Shown here piece after piece: positions 1-7,614 of a stretch of 60,263 nt of DNA (its first letter is position 1; every line of letters begins with the position of its first letter). The notes under the pieces are model-generated. The model worked only from the letters and a program-made list of their open reading frames with translations. It did not search any database and was not told the origin of the DNA. The position numbers and the translations under genes are program-made. The stretch covers positions 1 to 60,263 of the forward strand of contig JAFSGG010000067.1 in the NCBI GenBank assembly GCA_017434775.1, given 5' to 3'. The stretch is from Clostridia bacterium. GTDB lineage: Bacteria > Bacillota > Clostridia > Christensenellales > Aristaeellaceae.

Positions 1-505
1 CTCTGTTTTCCCCGGATGCAGAGCATCCGGCAGGCGGTGTTCCACCGCCAGCCCGTGGACGTGCGGCAGTACCGCAGCCGTTTTTTATTATGTTACTCTG
101 TTTTTGTTGAAATAATCGTCATCCATGTGCAAAGCGTTTTATGCATGTTGCCCCATCGGGAAAACAGTGTGGAAGTGTTCACACCTGTGTCCGGGGGATG
201 GGTCAAGGGTGAATGAGGCGACCGGCCCTCCAGTGGAGGGAGCGGCTGAAAGCCGCAGAAAGCCGAATGAATCAACCGAAACAAGCGTTGGGAGCGCCAG
301 CGACCAAGGCGTAGATTGAGGTTGCGGAACGTTGTCCCTTGTGGGGGTGGAGGGGGCAAAGCCCCTCCATCGTTCCCCTTGCAGCCATATGAACACATAA
401 GAAAAGGGAGGGGCAAGCCCCTCCCCTACGGTGCCGGGAAGCCGCACATGGCTGACATTTCCCGGTATCATCACAAACAAACGATCATTCTGCATTCTTC
501 ATTTT
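1..505 (+). repeat. Composite non-coding repeat, copy 1 (cut by window edge)
   Basis: This gene-free stretch is a mosaic of modules that recur in four other gaps. Module A (11-55) has two short hairpins, CCGGATGC/GCATCCGG at 12-30 and GGCGGTG/CACCGCC at 33-49. Module E (about 198-385) is a two-hairpin unit whose first hairpin is split by about 125 nt of extra sequence. Module D (402-425) is a GGGAGGGG/CCCCTCCC hairpin, and module C (about 480-505) is related to GAATGAAGAATG. The order A-E-D-C matches the copy at 39449-40275 on the other strand. I see no convincing gene; the ORFs here lack ribosome sites and known protein features. Confidence 0.7.
402..425 (-). terminator. Hairpin terminator (module D) behind the GH130 gene
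   Basis: Read on the minus strand, an 8-bp GGGAGGGG/CCCCTCCC stem with a 4-nt loop is followed by TTTT. It lies about 145 nt past the stop of the GH130 gene and probably ends the folT-nth-GH130 transcript. Equivalent hairpins follow kduD and alaS. Confidence 0.6.
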
Positions 506-567
506 GAATGAACACCGGGTGCGAGCGCATCCCACGAACGGTTCTCCTCAGCAGCAGGCTGAAAGCA

Positions 568-1737
568 TCACTTTCCCAGCAGTTCCAGGTTTTTCTTGAT
601 CAGTTCACAGCGCTGCTTTACGCAGTCCACGCTGCGCAGGGGATCGGAAGGGGTGTTGATGCAGTAATCCACCAGCTTTTCCACCGTGGTTTCGGCCACA
701 TGCAGCCGGGTGTCGGAGGAAGCGTAGTAGATCAGCAGGCGGCCGTTTTCGTTGACGGCGGCGCCGTTGGTGAAGGTGACGTTGGATACGTCGCCCACCC
801 GTTCTTCGCCCTTGGGGCCGATGAGGAAGCCGCCAGGCTCATGGGTTACCACCCAGGGCTTTTTAAGATCCGTCATGAAGCAGTAAATCACATACCGCAG
901 GCCTGCGGCCGTATTGCGTACGCCGTGGGCAATGTGCAGCCAGCCCTTATCCGTTTTGATGGGGGTGGCGCCGGCGCCGTTCTTGGCTTCGGTGATGGTA
1001 TGGTATTTGCGGATGGAGGTCATCATTTCTTCATCAATGACGGCGTTTGTGATATCATCGCACAAGCCGAAACCGATACCGCTGCCGGAGCCGGTTTCAA
1101 TGAAGCCGTCCATAGGCCGGGTGTAGAAAGCGTATTTGCCGTTCACAAAGGTGGGGTGCAGGCAAACGTTGCGCTGCTGGGGGGAGCGGAGGGTCACAAG
1201 GTTGGGCAAACGTTCCCAGGTTTTCAGGTCTTTGGTGCGCACAATGCCGGCGGCGGCCACAGCGGCGGACAGGTCGGCATTGTCGGGATCCTTGCTTTCG
1301 GAGCAGAACACGCCGTAAATCCAGCCGTCTTCATGCTGCGTCAGGCGCATATCGTACACATTGGTTTCTTCGGGGCAGGTGTCCGGCAGCAGGATGGGGT
1401 AATCCCAGAAGCGGAAGTTATCCACCCCGTTCTCGCTTTCTGCCACGGCGAAGAAGGATTTGCGGTCGCTGCCCTCCAGCCGGGCGACCACATAATATTT
1501 ACCGTTCATGTAAATGGCGCCGGCGTTGAAGGCGGCATTGACCCCCAGCCGCTCCATGAAGTGGGGGTTGGTTTCCCGGTTCAGGTCATATTTCCAGAAC
1601 AGCGGAATATGATCCCGGGTGAGCACGGGGTACTGATACCGGTCATAAATGCCGTTGTAATCATCGGATACGATATTTTTCCGGGTAATGAGGGCTTCCT
1701 GTTTCTTCAGTTCCTGTTCATAGCGCGGGTGAATCAT
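568..1737 (-). CDS. GH130 beta-mannoside phosphorylase (mannosylglucose phosphorylase type)
   Basis: The 389-residue protein matches glycoside hydrolase family 130, inverting phosphorylases that use inorganic phosphate to split beta-mannosides, releasing alpha-mannose 1-phosphate. The N-terminal stretch around residues 25-50 ([18 protein letters not shown]) resembles 4-O-beta-D-mannosyl-D-glucose phosphorylases of subfamily GH130_1. Asp129 in NVYDMRLT sits where the proposed general acid is found. There is no signal peptide, so it should act in the cytoplasm on imported mannan fragments. The start at 1737 is chosen because AAGGAGG lies 7 nt upstream; an earlier in-frame start would add a basic tail. 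It overlaps the end of nth by 20 nt, implying translational coupling. No mannan transporter is seen nearby. Subfamily assignment is less certain than family. Confidence 0.85.
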   Translation of the reverse strand: MIHPRYEQELKKQEALITRKNIVSDDYNGIYDRYQYPVLTRDHIPLFWKYDLNRETNPHFMERLGVNAAFNAGAIYMNGKYYVVARLEGSDRKSFFAVAESENGVDNFRFWDYPILLPDTCPEETNVYDMRLTQHEDGWIYGVFCSESKDPDNADLSAAVAAAGIVRTKDLKTWERLPNLVTLRSPQQRNVCLHPTFVNGKYAFYTRPMDGFIETGSGSGIGFGLCDDITNAVIDEEMMTSIRKYHTITEAKNGAGATPIKTDKGWLHIAHGVRNTAAGLRYVIYCFMTDLKKPWVVTHEPGGFLIGPKGEERVGDVSNVTFTNGAAVNENGRLLIYYASSDTRLHVAETTVEKLVDYCINTPSDPLRSVDCVKQRCELIKKNLELLGK

Positions 1738-2407
1738 GGGGCGCCTCCTTCTTCTTTTTCCGGGCATCCAGTTTGGGGTTGATCATGCGGGTATTGGCTG
1801 CCAGGCATAATTGTTTCAGTTCGCAGTTGGCACAGTCCGGCTTCTGGGAATGGCACACCCTGCGTCCGTGATAGAGGATCCAGTGATGAGCGTCGCACCA
1901 GTCTTTTTCCGGGATCACGTCCATCAGCTGTTTTTCTGTTTCCTCCGGGGTCAGGGCAGAGGCCAGCCCCAGCCGGTTGGAAACCCTAAGCACATGGGTG
2001 TCCACCGGAATGGCCGGAATCTGAAAGGCAAAGGCCCTTACCACATTGGCGGTTTTCCGGCCCACGCCGGGCAGCGCTACTAAACTTTCCATATCGGAGG
2101 GGACATTTCCTGCATGATCGGAGACAATTTTTCGGCTGGCCAGCACAATATTTTTCGCCTTGGCGGAAAAACCGCAGCTTTTCACATAGGGGTATATTTC
2201 TTCCGGCTCGGCTTTGGCCATGGCAAAGGCGTCCGGATAATCCCGGAACAGCGCCGGGGTTACCATGTTCACCCGGGCATCGGTGCACTGGGCGGCCAGA
2301 ATGGTGGATACCAGCAGTTCAAAAGGGTTATGATACACCAAAGCCGGCTCCATGTGGGGATACATGGAAGCCAGCTTTTCAAGGATTTTTTTGCGGTTGA
2401 TTTCCAT
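1718..2407 (-). CDS. nth: Endonuclease III, DNA glycosylase/AP lyase
   Basis: The 229-residue protein removes oxidised pyrimidines from DNA and nicks the resulting abasic site in base-excision repair. It has the helix-hairpin-helix [12 protein letters not shown] with catalytic Lys118, the conserved Asp136 in VDTHVLRV, and a C-terminal [4Fe-4S] ligand set Cys185-X6-Cys192-X2-Cys195-X5-Cys201. Length is normal apart from a short lysine-rich tail of about 20 residues. It starts 16 nt behind folT and overlaps the GH130 gene, so the three probably form one transcript under the THF riboswitch. That would make a repair gene folate-responsive, which may be incidental. Confidence 0.95.
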   Translation of the reverse strand: MEINRKKILEKLASMYPHMEPALVYHNPFELLVSTILAAQCTDARVNMVTPALFRDYPDAFAMAKAEPEEIYPYVKSCGFSAKAKNIVLASRKIVSDHAGNVPSDMESLVALPGVGRKTANVVRAFAFQIPAIPVDTHVLRVSNRLGLASALTPEETEKQLMDVIPEKDWCDAHHWILYHGRRVCHSQKPDCANCELKQLCLAANTRMINPKLDARKKKKEAPHDSPAL

Positions 2408-2423
2408 CGGGGAAAACCTCCGT

Positions 2424-3053
2424 TTATTTCAGGCGCAGCACGCTCTTGGGCATTTTATCCACGGCACGCAGCACCAGATACAGCATGACGATATTTACCG
2501 GGCAGGCTACCAATTGCTTGATAAAGCGATTGCCCACGCTGATCCAGTTGGGCAGCAGAGAACCTTCCGGATACACCGGCGTCACCAGGGTGCGGAAGAA
2601 AGCAGGCCAGTCTGTTCCGTCCGTTACCGCCACCCACCCGGCCTGGGCCAGGAAATAGGTATTCAAAAGGAAATTGCAAATCAGGGAAATGAGCACCAGA
2701 CTCACAATGCAGCGCCACAGGGAATACTTCCGGGGATAGAGGAAGAGGCCGAAAATGAGGCCGTTGAGGGCGTTGGCCACCACAAGCCCCCAGATAATGG
2801 GCGGCGTAAACACCAGTGTGCCCAGAATATCCCCCACGGCAGCCACCACAAGCCCCCATACCGGACCCAGCAGATACCCAGCAATGCCCACCGGCAAAAA
2901 ACCGAAACCGATGCGCAGCCAGCTGCCCACCGGAATGGCGGTGATGCGGGCCAATACAATCTGCAGCGCCACAAGTACGCCCATCAGGCACAGCTTGTAG
3001 GGGTTCATGTGTACGGATTCGCGCCAGTAAGCAGCCGTAAACCATTGTTTCAT
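2424..3053 (-). CDS. folT: ECF transporter S component, folate family
   Basis: This 209-residue, very hydrophobic protein has about six membrane segments. The N-terminal block LCLMGVLVALQIVLARI, followed by a loop with RIGFGFLPVGIAGYLLGP, is typical of folate-family substrate-binding S components. These bind folate and share the EcfA/EcfA'/EcfT energising module, which is not encoded here. The assignment is supported strongly by the tetrahydrofolate riboswitch directly upstream. AGGAGG lies about 10 nt before the ATG. It is the first gene of the folT-nth-GH130 unit. Confidence 0.9.
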   Translation of the reverse strand: MKQWFTAAYWRESVHMNPYKLCLMGVLVALQIVLARITAIPVGSWLRIGFGFLPVGIAGYLLGPVWGLVVAAVGDILGTLVFTPPIIWGLVVANALNGLIFGLFLYPRKYSLWRCIVSLVLISLICNFLLNTYFLAQAGWVAVTDGTDWPAFFRTLVTPVYPEGSLLPNWISVGNRFIKQLVACPVNIVMLYLVLRAVDKMPKSVLRLK

Positions 3054-3098
3054 ACGAAAAAAGCCTCCTGTTCATCAAAAAAGATTTCGACTCGCAAG

Positions 3099-3241
3099 AG
3101 GCAGTTTGCCAAAATGACCAAAGCAGCGGGATGCGCCGCCGGCACCGCGGAACGGCTTGCTTTTCTTTTTCGCAAGCCCCCTTCGTTTCATGACAACTCC
3201 CCGTTCATGAACACTTAACGCGCCGGCAGCTACTCTGCCTG
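3099..3241 (-). promoter_or_regulatory. Tetrahydrofolate (THF) riboswitch
   Basis: On the minus strand the folT leader carries the conserved THF-riboswitch blocks in order: GGCAGAGTAG (3239-3230), GCGTTAAGTG, GGGGAGTTGTC, ACGAAG, and the GCGGTGCC/CCGC segment. The outer helix is formed by AGGCAG near 3240 and CTGCCT at 3099-3104. No terminator with a U-run precedes folT. The folT Shine-Dalgarno AGGAGGC can pair with GCCTCTT at the 3' edge of the outer helix, which suggests translational control. The motif identification rests on recalled consensus; the translational mechanism is inferred. Confidence 0.88.
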
Positions 3242-3260
3242 ATACGAATCATTCGGTTGT

Positions 3261-3289
3261 ATTTTACCCTGCTTTCAGGGAAAAAGCAA
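3261..3289 (-). promoter_or_regulatory. Promoter of the folT operon
   Basis: On the minus strand TTGCTT (3289-3284), a 17-nt spacer and TAAAAT (3266-3261) precede the THF riboswitch, placing the transcript start about 15-20 nt before its first conserved block. Confidence 0.6.
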
Positions 3290-3303
3290 GGATAAAAGCG
3301 GGT

Positions 3304-4536
3304 TTAGTCCACCAGCGTGGCGAAATAATCGGCCGGGGTTTCGGCCCGGCGGATCATGCGGAAGGTGCCGTCCTGTTGAAGCAGGATTTCCGCGCTGCGC
3401 AGGCGGCCGTTGTACTGATAGCCCATGCAATGGCCGTGGGCGCCGGTATCGTGGATCACCATCAGATCGCCGATCTCTGCCTTGGGCAGCATACGATCTA
3501 CGGCGAATTTATCGTTGTTTTCGCACAGGCAGCCGGTCACGTCGTAGAGGGTATCGGCCATTTCGTCCCGCTTGCCGCAGATGTGGATGTGGTGATAGGC
3601 GCCGTACATGGCAGGCCGCATCAGATTGGAGGCACAGGCATCCACGCCGATGTAGTGCTTATGGATGTTCTTTTCGTGGATCACCCGGGTTACCAGCCAG
3701 CCGTTGGGGCCGGTCATGAAGCGGCCAAGCTCGGTTTTGATTTTGACTTTGCTTCCTTCGCCCAGCACACGCAGGTATTCTTCCTTCACCATTTCACCGA
3801 TGTAGCGGATATTAGCCTTTTCTTCTTCCGGGCGGTAGGGGATGCCGATGCCGCCGGACAGGTTCACAAAGGTGAATTCCAGGCCGGTTTTTTCGGAAAG
3901 TTCCTTGCCGGTTTCAAAGAGCAGAGCGGCCAGCTTGGGGTAATAGCTCTTTTCGGTGGTGTTGCTCACAAGAAAAGCGTGCAGGCCGAATTTCCTGGCA
4001 CCCAGTTTCTTCAGCTTTTCCATGCCGGGCACCAATTGTTCCGGCATCCAGCCGTATTTGGCATCGCCGGGATTGCCCATAATGGAATTATTCAGCCGGA
4101 AATTGCCGCCGGGATTGAACCGCAGGCAGATTTCTTCCGGAATGCCGCCGTTGTCCCGCAGGGTTTCGATATCGGTGATATCGTCCAGATTCACAATGGC
4201 GTTCAAAGCCCGGGCATGGGCAAATTCCGCCGGGGGCATGGCGTTGGCGCTGAACATGATCTGATCCCCGGAAAAGCCGGCCATTTCGGCCAGCTGCAAT
4301 TCACATTCGCTGGAGCAGTCCACGCCGCAGCCTTCTTCTTTCAGAATACGCAGGATATGGGGATTGGGCAGGGCTTTCACGGCAAAATATTCTTTGAAGG
4401 CCGGGGCCCAGGAAAAAGCGGCGTTCAGGCTGCGGGCTGTTTCCCGCAGGCCTTTTTCGTCATAGAGATGAAAGGGGGTGGGGAAAAGCTTGGCGGCCTG
4501 TTCAAATACACTGTCATTCACGGAAAAATTCGGCAT
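3304..4536 (-). CDS. lysA: Diaminopimelate decarboxylase
   Basis: This 410-residue fold-III PLP enzyme makes L-lysine from meso-diaminopimelate. Lys54 in YFAVKALPNP is the PLP-binding lysine. LSGGIGIPY corresponds to the glycine-rich phosphate loop, and ELGRFMTG to the conserved ExGR motif. The C-terminal active-site region reads CENNDKFA and DTGAHGHCMGYQYNG, a variant form rather than the CESGD/GAY form of Escherichia coli LysA. The start at 4536 is preferred because AAAGGA lies upstream and the preceding 22 codons look like leader. It is monocistronic with its own promoter. Another decarboxylase of the same fold is possible but less likely. Confidence 0.87.
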   Translation of the reverse strand: MPNFSVNDSVFEQAAKLFPTPFHLYDEKGLRETARSLNAAFSWAPAFKEYFAVKALPNPHILRILKEEGCGVDCSSECELQLAEMAGFSGDQIMFSANAMPPAEFAHARALNAIVNLDDITDIETLRDNGGIPEEICLRFNPGGNFRLNNSIMGNPGDAKYGWMPEQLVPGMEKLKKLGARKFGLHAFLVSNTTEKSYYPKLAALLFETGKELSEKTGLEFTFVNLSGGIGIPYRPEEEKANIRYIGEMVKEEYLRVLGEGSKVKIKTELGRFMTGPNGWLVTRVIHEKNIHKHYIGVDACASNLMRPAMYGAYHHIHICGKRDEMADTLYDVTGCLCENNDKFAVDRMLPKAEIGDLMVIHDTGAHGHCMGYQYNGRLRSAEILLQQDGTFRMIRRAETPADYFATLVD

Positions 4537-4573
4537 AAAACAAAAATCCTTTCCTTGGCGGTGATACCGCTTC

Positions 4574-4602
4574 ATTATATAGAAATTGCATACAATCATC
4601 AA
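4574..4602 (-). promoter_or_regulatory. lysA promoter
   Basis: On the minus strand TTGATG (4602-4597), a 17-nt spacer and TATAAT (4579-4574) lie about 40 nt before the lysA start. Confidence 0.7.
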
Positions 4603-4646
4603 GCGGCAAAAGGGGAAAGCACAATTTTAGAACAGCCCGAAAGTGG

Positions 4647-4674
4647 TTGACATTTTTGCATTCCTGCATATAAT
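4647..4674 (+). promoter_or_regulatory. cysE-cysS promoter
   Basis: Perfect -35 TTGACA (4647-4652) and -10 TATAAT (4669-4674) hexamers are separated by 16 nt. Transcription should start near 4681, giving a leader of about 235 nt that contains the T-box. Confidence 0.85.
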
Positions 4675-4680
4675 AAATAA

Positions 4681-4905
4681 CAGGCAGGGAACGGGAAAAA
4701 AGCCTGATTCCGGCAATGAAAGAGACGGTGCGTCACCGGCTGTAAGCGCGCCCCATTGCCCCAGGCAGTGCCCCCGGGAGCCGCTGTGCCGAAATATGCA
4801 GTAGGCATGGCCGTATGCGCCGCGTTAAGGCGATATCCATGGCAAGTAAGAGTGGATTGATGGCAATGCGCCGTTCTCTGAAGGGAACGTGCGTTATTTT
4901 TTTAG
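4681..4905 (+). promoter_or_regulatory. T-box riboswitch, cysteine-specific, with terminator
   Basis: The leader has T-box architecture. The stem I distal part carries AGAGACGGTGCGTCACCGG. The specifier TGC at 4769-4771 lies 5 nt before GGAGCC, the same spacing as in the Ala and Met T-boxes of this window. AGTAGG and a CCG...CGTTA block follow. The antiterminator is AGAG (4849-4852), UGGA bulge (4853-4856) and CTCT (4876-4879). The UGGA bulge fits tRNA-Cys with discriminator U. The competing terminator is an 11-bp, one-bulge stem at 4865-4895 with a U-run to 4903. Uncharged tRNA-Cys should allow readthrough into cysE-cysS. The usual ACCGCG after the bulge is absent. Confidence 0.85.
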
Positions 4906-4916
4906 GAGGAATCTGC

Positions 4917-5633
4917 ATGTTTGATACCCTGAAAAGGGATCTGGATGCCGTGCTGAAAAGGGACCCGGCCGTACATTCCCGGGCGGAAGTGTTCTTCTGC
5001 TATCCGGGGTTCAAGGCTGTCAGACGGCACAGAAGGGCCCACAAAGCATACCTGAAGGGTCGGTATTTCCTGGCCCGGTGGATTTCCAGCCGCACCAAGA
5101 AAAAAACCGGCATTGAAATTCACCCCGGTGCCACCATCGGCGATGGGCTGTTCATTGATCACGGTGCCGGTGTGGTCATCGGCGAAACGGCTATTCTGGG
5201 GAAGAACGTAACGCTCTATCAGGGGGTCACCCTGGGCGGTACCGGCAAGGATACCGGCAAGCGCCACCCCACCCTTGGGGATGACGTGGTGGTGGGTGCC
5301 GGGGCCAAGGTGCTGGGGCCTATCACCCTTGGCAACCATGTAAAAGTGGGCGCCGGGGCCATTGTGCTCAAAGACGTGCCGGACCAGTGTACCGTGGTGG
5401 GCAATCCCGGCCGCATCGTCCGCGGCCCGGCCAAGCGCCCGGAAATCGACCTGAACCACGGCGACCTGCCCGACCCCATGCTGGACAAAATGCAGCAGCT
5501 CTATAAGCGGCTCAGCCAGCTGGAAAAGGTGCTGACGGAACATGCCATCAAAGTGGGCTGCACCGGGTGTCCGGTGGAGGATTGTCCCGGAAGGGAAAAC
5601 GGCGGCTGTCAGAATATCACTGAAAATCCGTAA
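4917..5633 (+). CDS. cysE: Serine O-acetyltransferase
   Basis: The 238-residue enzyme transfers acetyl from acetyl-CoA to L-serine, the committed step of cysteine synthesis. A short helical N-terminal domain leads into a left-handed beta-helix of hexapeptide repeats with the signatures IDHGAGVVIGETA and YQGVTLGGTG. The ATG at 4917 has AGGAGGA 7 nt upstream, just behind the T-box terminator; longer reading would run into the riboswitch. The C-terminus ends in an unusual cysteine-rich tail (GCTGCPVEDCPGRENGGC), four cysteines that could bind metal or act as a redox sensor. It lies ahead of cysS under the Cys T-box, a common clostridial pairing. Confidence 0.95.
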   Translation: MFDTLKRDLDAVLKRDPAVHSRAEVFFCYPGFKAVRRHRRAHKAYLKGRYFLARWISSRTKKKTGIEIHPGATIGDGLFIDHGAGVVIGETAILGKNVTLYQGVTLGGTGKDTGKRHPTLGDDVVVGAGAKVLGPITLGNHVKVGAGAIVLKDVPDQCTVVGNPGRIVRGPAKRPEIDLNHGDLPDPMLDKMQQLYKRLSQLEKVLTEHAIKVGCTGCPVEDCPGRENGGCQNITENP

Positions 5634-5707
5634 CAGGCATTTCAGCGCATCTTGGTTTTCCGATACAACAAGCACCCAGGAAAAAATACCGGCTTTCTTG
5701 GGAGAGC

Positions 5708-5749
5708 GCGAGAGGGGGTTCTTTGGCCTCCCAAAGAACCTCCTCTCGC
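5708..5749 (+). other. Near-perfect 19-bp hairpin between cysE and cysS
   Basis: The arms 5708-5726 and 5731-5749 match over 19 bp with one G-U pair and a 4-nt loop. No U-run follows; the cysS ribosome site begins about 13 nt later. It could protect or process the mRNA, or tune cysS expression relative to cysE. Confidence 0.75.
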
Positions 5750-5775
5750 ATAATAAATAACAGGAGGCACTTTCT

Positions 5776-7176
5776 ATGTTGATTTACAATAGCAAGACCC
5801 GGAAGAAGGAAGAACTGGTCACGCTGCAGCCCGGCAAGGTGGGCATTTACGCCTGCGGCCCCACGGTGTATGATTATTTCCACATCGGCAACGCCCGTCC
5901 CTTCATTGTGTTTGACGTGCTGCGCCGCTATCTGGAGCACCGGGGCTACGAAGTGAAGTTTGTGCAGAATTTCACTGACATTGACGACAAAATGATCCGC
6001 CGCGCCAATCAGGAAGGCATCACCGTGAAAGAACTGGGCGACCGGTTCATTCAGGAATACTATCAGGATGCCGCAGCCCTTGGCATCCGCAAGGCCACCG
6101 TGCACCCCCGGGCTACCGAGCACATCGGCGATATCATCAAGCTGGTGAAGAACCTGCAGAATAAGGGCTATGCCTATGAAGTGAACGGCGATGTGTACTT
6201 CGATGTGAAGAAGGATACCGCTTACGGCAAGCTTTCCGGCCAGAACATGGACGATCTGGAAGCCGGCGCCCGCATCGACGTGGACGACGTGAAGCACAAC
6301 CCCGCCGATTTTGCCCTCTGGAAGGCCCAGAAGCCCGGCGAACCTGCCTGGAACAGTCCCTGGGGTCAGGGCCGTCCCGGCTGGCACATTGAATGCAGCG
6401 CCATGAGCATGAAATACTTAGGCGAAACCTTTGATATTCACTGCGGCGGCAAGGATCTTCTGTTCCCCCACCATGAAAACGAAGTGGCACAGTCCGAATG
6501 CGCCACCGGCAAGCCCTTCGCCAACTACTGGATGCACAATGGATTCATCAATATCGATAATGAAAAGATGAGCAAGTCCGCCGGTAATTTCTTTACCGTG
6601 CGGGATATTCTGAAGGAATACGCACCGGAAGATGTGCGCATGTTCATGCTCTCTGCTCATTACCGCAGCCCTGTCAACTTCAGCCGGGATATGATTGCCC
6701 AGGCCCATGCTTCCCTCCAGCGGCTCTATACCGCAAGGGATCGCATGGCGTTCCTCATGGACAGCGCTGCCCAGAAGGATATGAGCGAAGCGGAACAGCA
6801 GCTGATGGAAAAACTGCAGGAAAGCGTGAATCGCTTCGACGCCGCCATGGACGACGATATGAACACTGCCGACGCTATGGGCGCGCTGTTTGAAATCGTG
6901 AAGGAAGCCAATGTGGTGCTCAACGAAAACAGCAGCAAAGAAGCCCTGGAAAAGACCCTGGCCACCCTGCAGAGCCTGTGCGACGTGCTGGGCATTCTGG
7001 TGAAACCCTATGTGATGGAACTGCCGGAAGAAGTGCAAGCCCTGGCCGATGCCCGCGCCGCCGCTCGCAAGGAAAAGAATTGGGCCAAGAGCGACGAACT
7101 GCGTGATGCCCTCAAGGCACTGGGCTACATGGTGGAAGATACCGCCAAGGGCCAGAAGATTTCCAAGCTGAACTGA
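5776..7176 (+). CDS. cysS: Cysteine-tRNA ligase
   Basis: The 466-residue class I synthetase charges tRNA-Cys. ACGPTVYDY near residue 30 holds the zinc-ligand cysteine, YFHIGNARP is the HIGH motif, GWHIECSAM holds further zinc-site residues, and KMSKS appears as NEKMSKSAGN. The C-terminal DALR-like and anticodon domains are present and length is normal. CAGGAGG lies upstream of the ATG. It is the second gene of the T-box operon, so enzyme and amino-acid synthesis respond to the same uncharged tRNA. Confidence 0.97.
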   Translation: MLIYNSKTRKKEELVTLQPGKVGIYACGPTVYDYFHIGNARPFIVFDVLRRYLEHRGYEVKFVQNFTDIDDKMIRRANQEGITVKELGDRFIQEYYQDAAALGIRKATVHPRATEHIGDIIKLVKNLQNKGYAYEVNGDVYFDVKKDTAYGKLSGQNMDDLEAGARIDVDDVKHNPADFALWKAQKPGEPAWNSPWGQGRPGWHIECSAMSMKYLGETFDIHCGGKDLLFPHHENEVAQSECATGKPFANYWMHNGFINIDNEKMSKSAGNFFTVRDILKEYAPEDVRMFMLSAHYRSPVNFSRDMIAQAHASLQRLYTARDRMAFLMDSAAQKDMSEAEQQLMEKLQESVNRFDAAMDDDMNTADAMGALFEIVKEANVVLNENSSKEALEKTLATLQSLCDVLGILVKPYVMELPEEVQALADARAAARKEKNWAKSDELRDALKALGYMVEDTAKGQKISKLN

Positions 7177-7192
7177 CGGAGTGTGCGATATA

Positions 7193-7585
7193 GGAGGGCT
7201 TGCGCAGCCCCCATGCCCATGCGGCAGGAGCACAGCTCCTGCACCCATTCTGCGATGCAGAAAACTGCTTTTTTCAAACGGCTTTCCGCATGATGCTTGA
7301 GAAAGCGAGAAGAGAGCCCACGGGCACAATGAAAATGATAAAAAATAGCGGTTGGGAAAATGCATTTTCTCACCGCCTATTTTTTCATTTTCCCCGGATG
7401 CCAGAGCATCCGGTTGGCGGCGGAATGCCGCCCAGCCCGTGGGGGGACGGAGGATACCCGTGTGTTTCAGCGGCACGTTGTTTGGAAGAAACGAATTCTG
7501 TGTCCGCAGGAAGGGTCAAGGGTCAATGACCCTTGTGGGGGTGGAGGGGGCAACGCCCCTCCATGGTTCCCCGGCTGTGCCGATA
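7193..7585 (+). repeat. Composite non-coding repeat, copy 2
   Basis: The gap behind cysS has no supportable gene and holds several modules. A reversed module E lies at 7193-7262, with a GCAGGAGC/GCTCCTGC hairpin at 7224-7242. A terminator hairpin lies at 7346-7385. Module A follows at about 7391-7440. A forward module E at 7505-7575 has stems CAAGGGT/ACCCTTG (7517-7535) and GGAGGGG/CCCCTCC (7543-7562). Modules C and D are absent here. Confidence 0.7.
7340..7385 (+). terminator. Probable cysS terminator hairpin
   Basis: GCGGT (7348-7352) pairs with ACCGC (7372-7376) around a self-complementary core GAAAATGCATTTTC, followed by a long T-run. It lies about 170 nt past cysS inside the repeat. The A-rich left flank would let it work in both directions. 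Confidence 0.65.
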
Positions 7586-7614
7586 CATAACTATTAGAAT
7601 GAAGGAATAACTAT

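Noticed and set aside
1-505. Small protein genes in the first 500 nt
   Set aside because: The open frames have no ribosome sites, mix Pro/Gly/Arg-rich sequence from the repeats, and change completely between repeat copies.
508-1782. Long plus-strand open frame across the GH130 gene
   Set aside because: It is the antisense shadow of GH130. It is rich in Gly, Val, His and Phe as expected from reading GC-rich codons backwards, and it has no recognisable domain.
4797-4799. TGC in ATATGCAGTAGG as the Cys T-box specifier
   Set aside because: Its position is after stem I. Comparison with the Ala and Met T-boxes puts the specifier 5 nt before the GGAGCC-type block, at 4769-4771, which is also TGC.
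4681-4905. Cobalamin riboswitch in the cysE leader
   Set aside because: GGGAA-like blocks drew attention, but the B12-box is missing and the T-box reading explains the whole leader including terminator and specifier.
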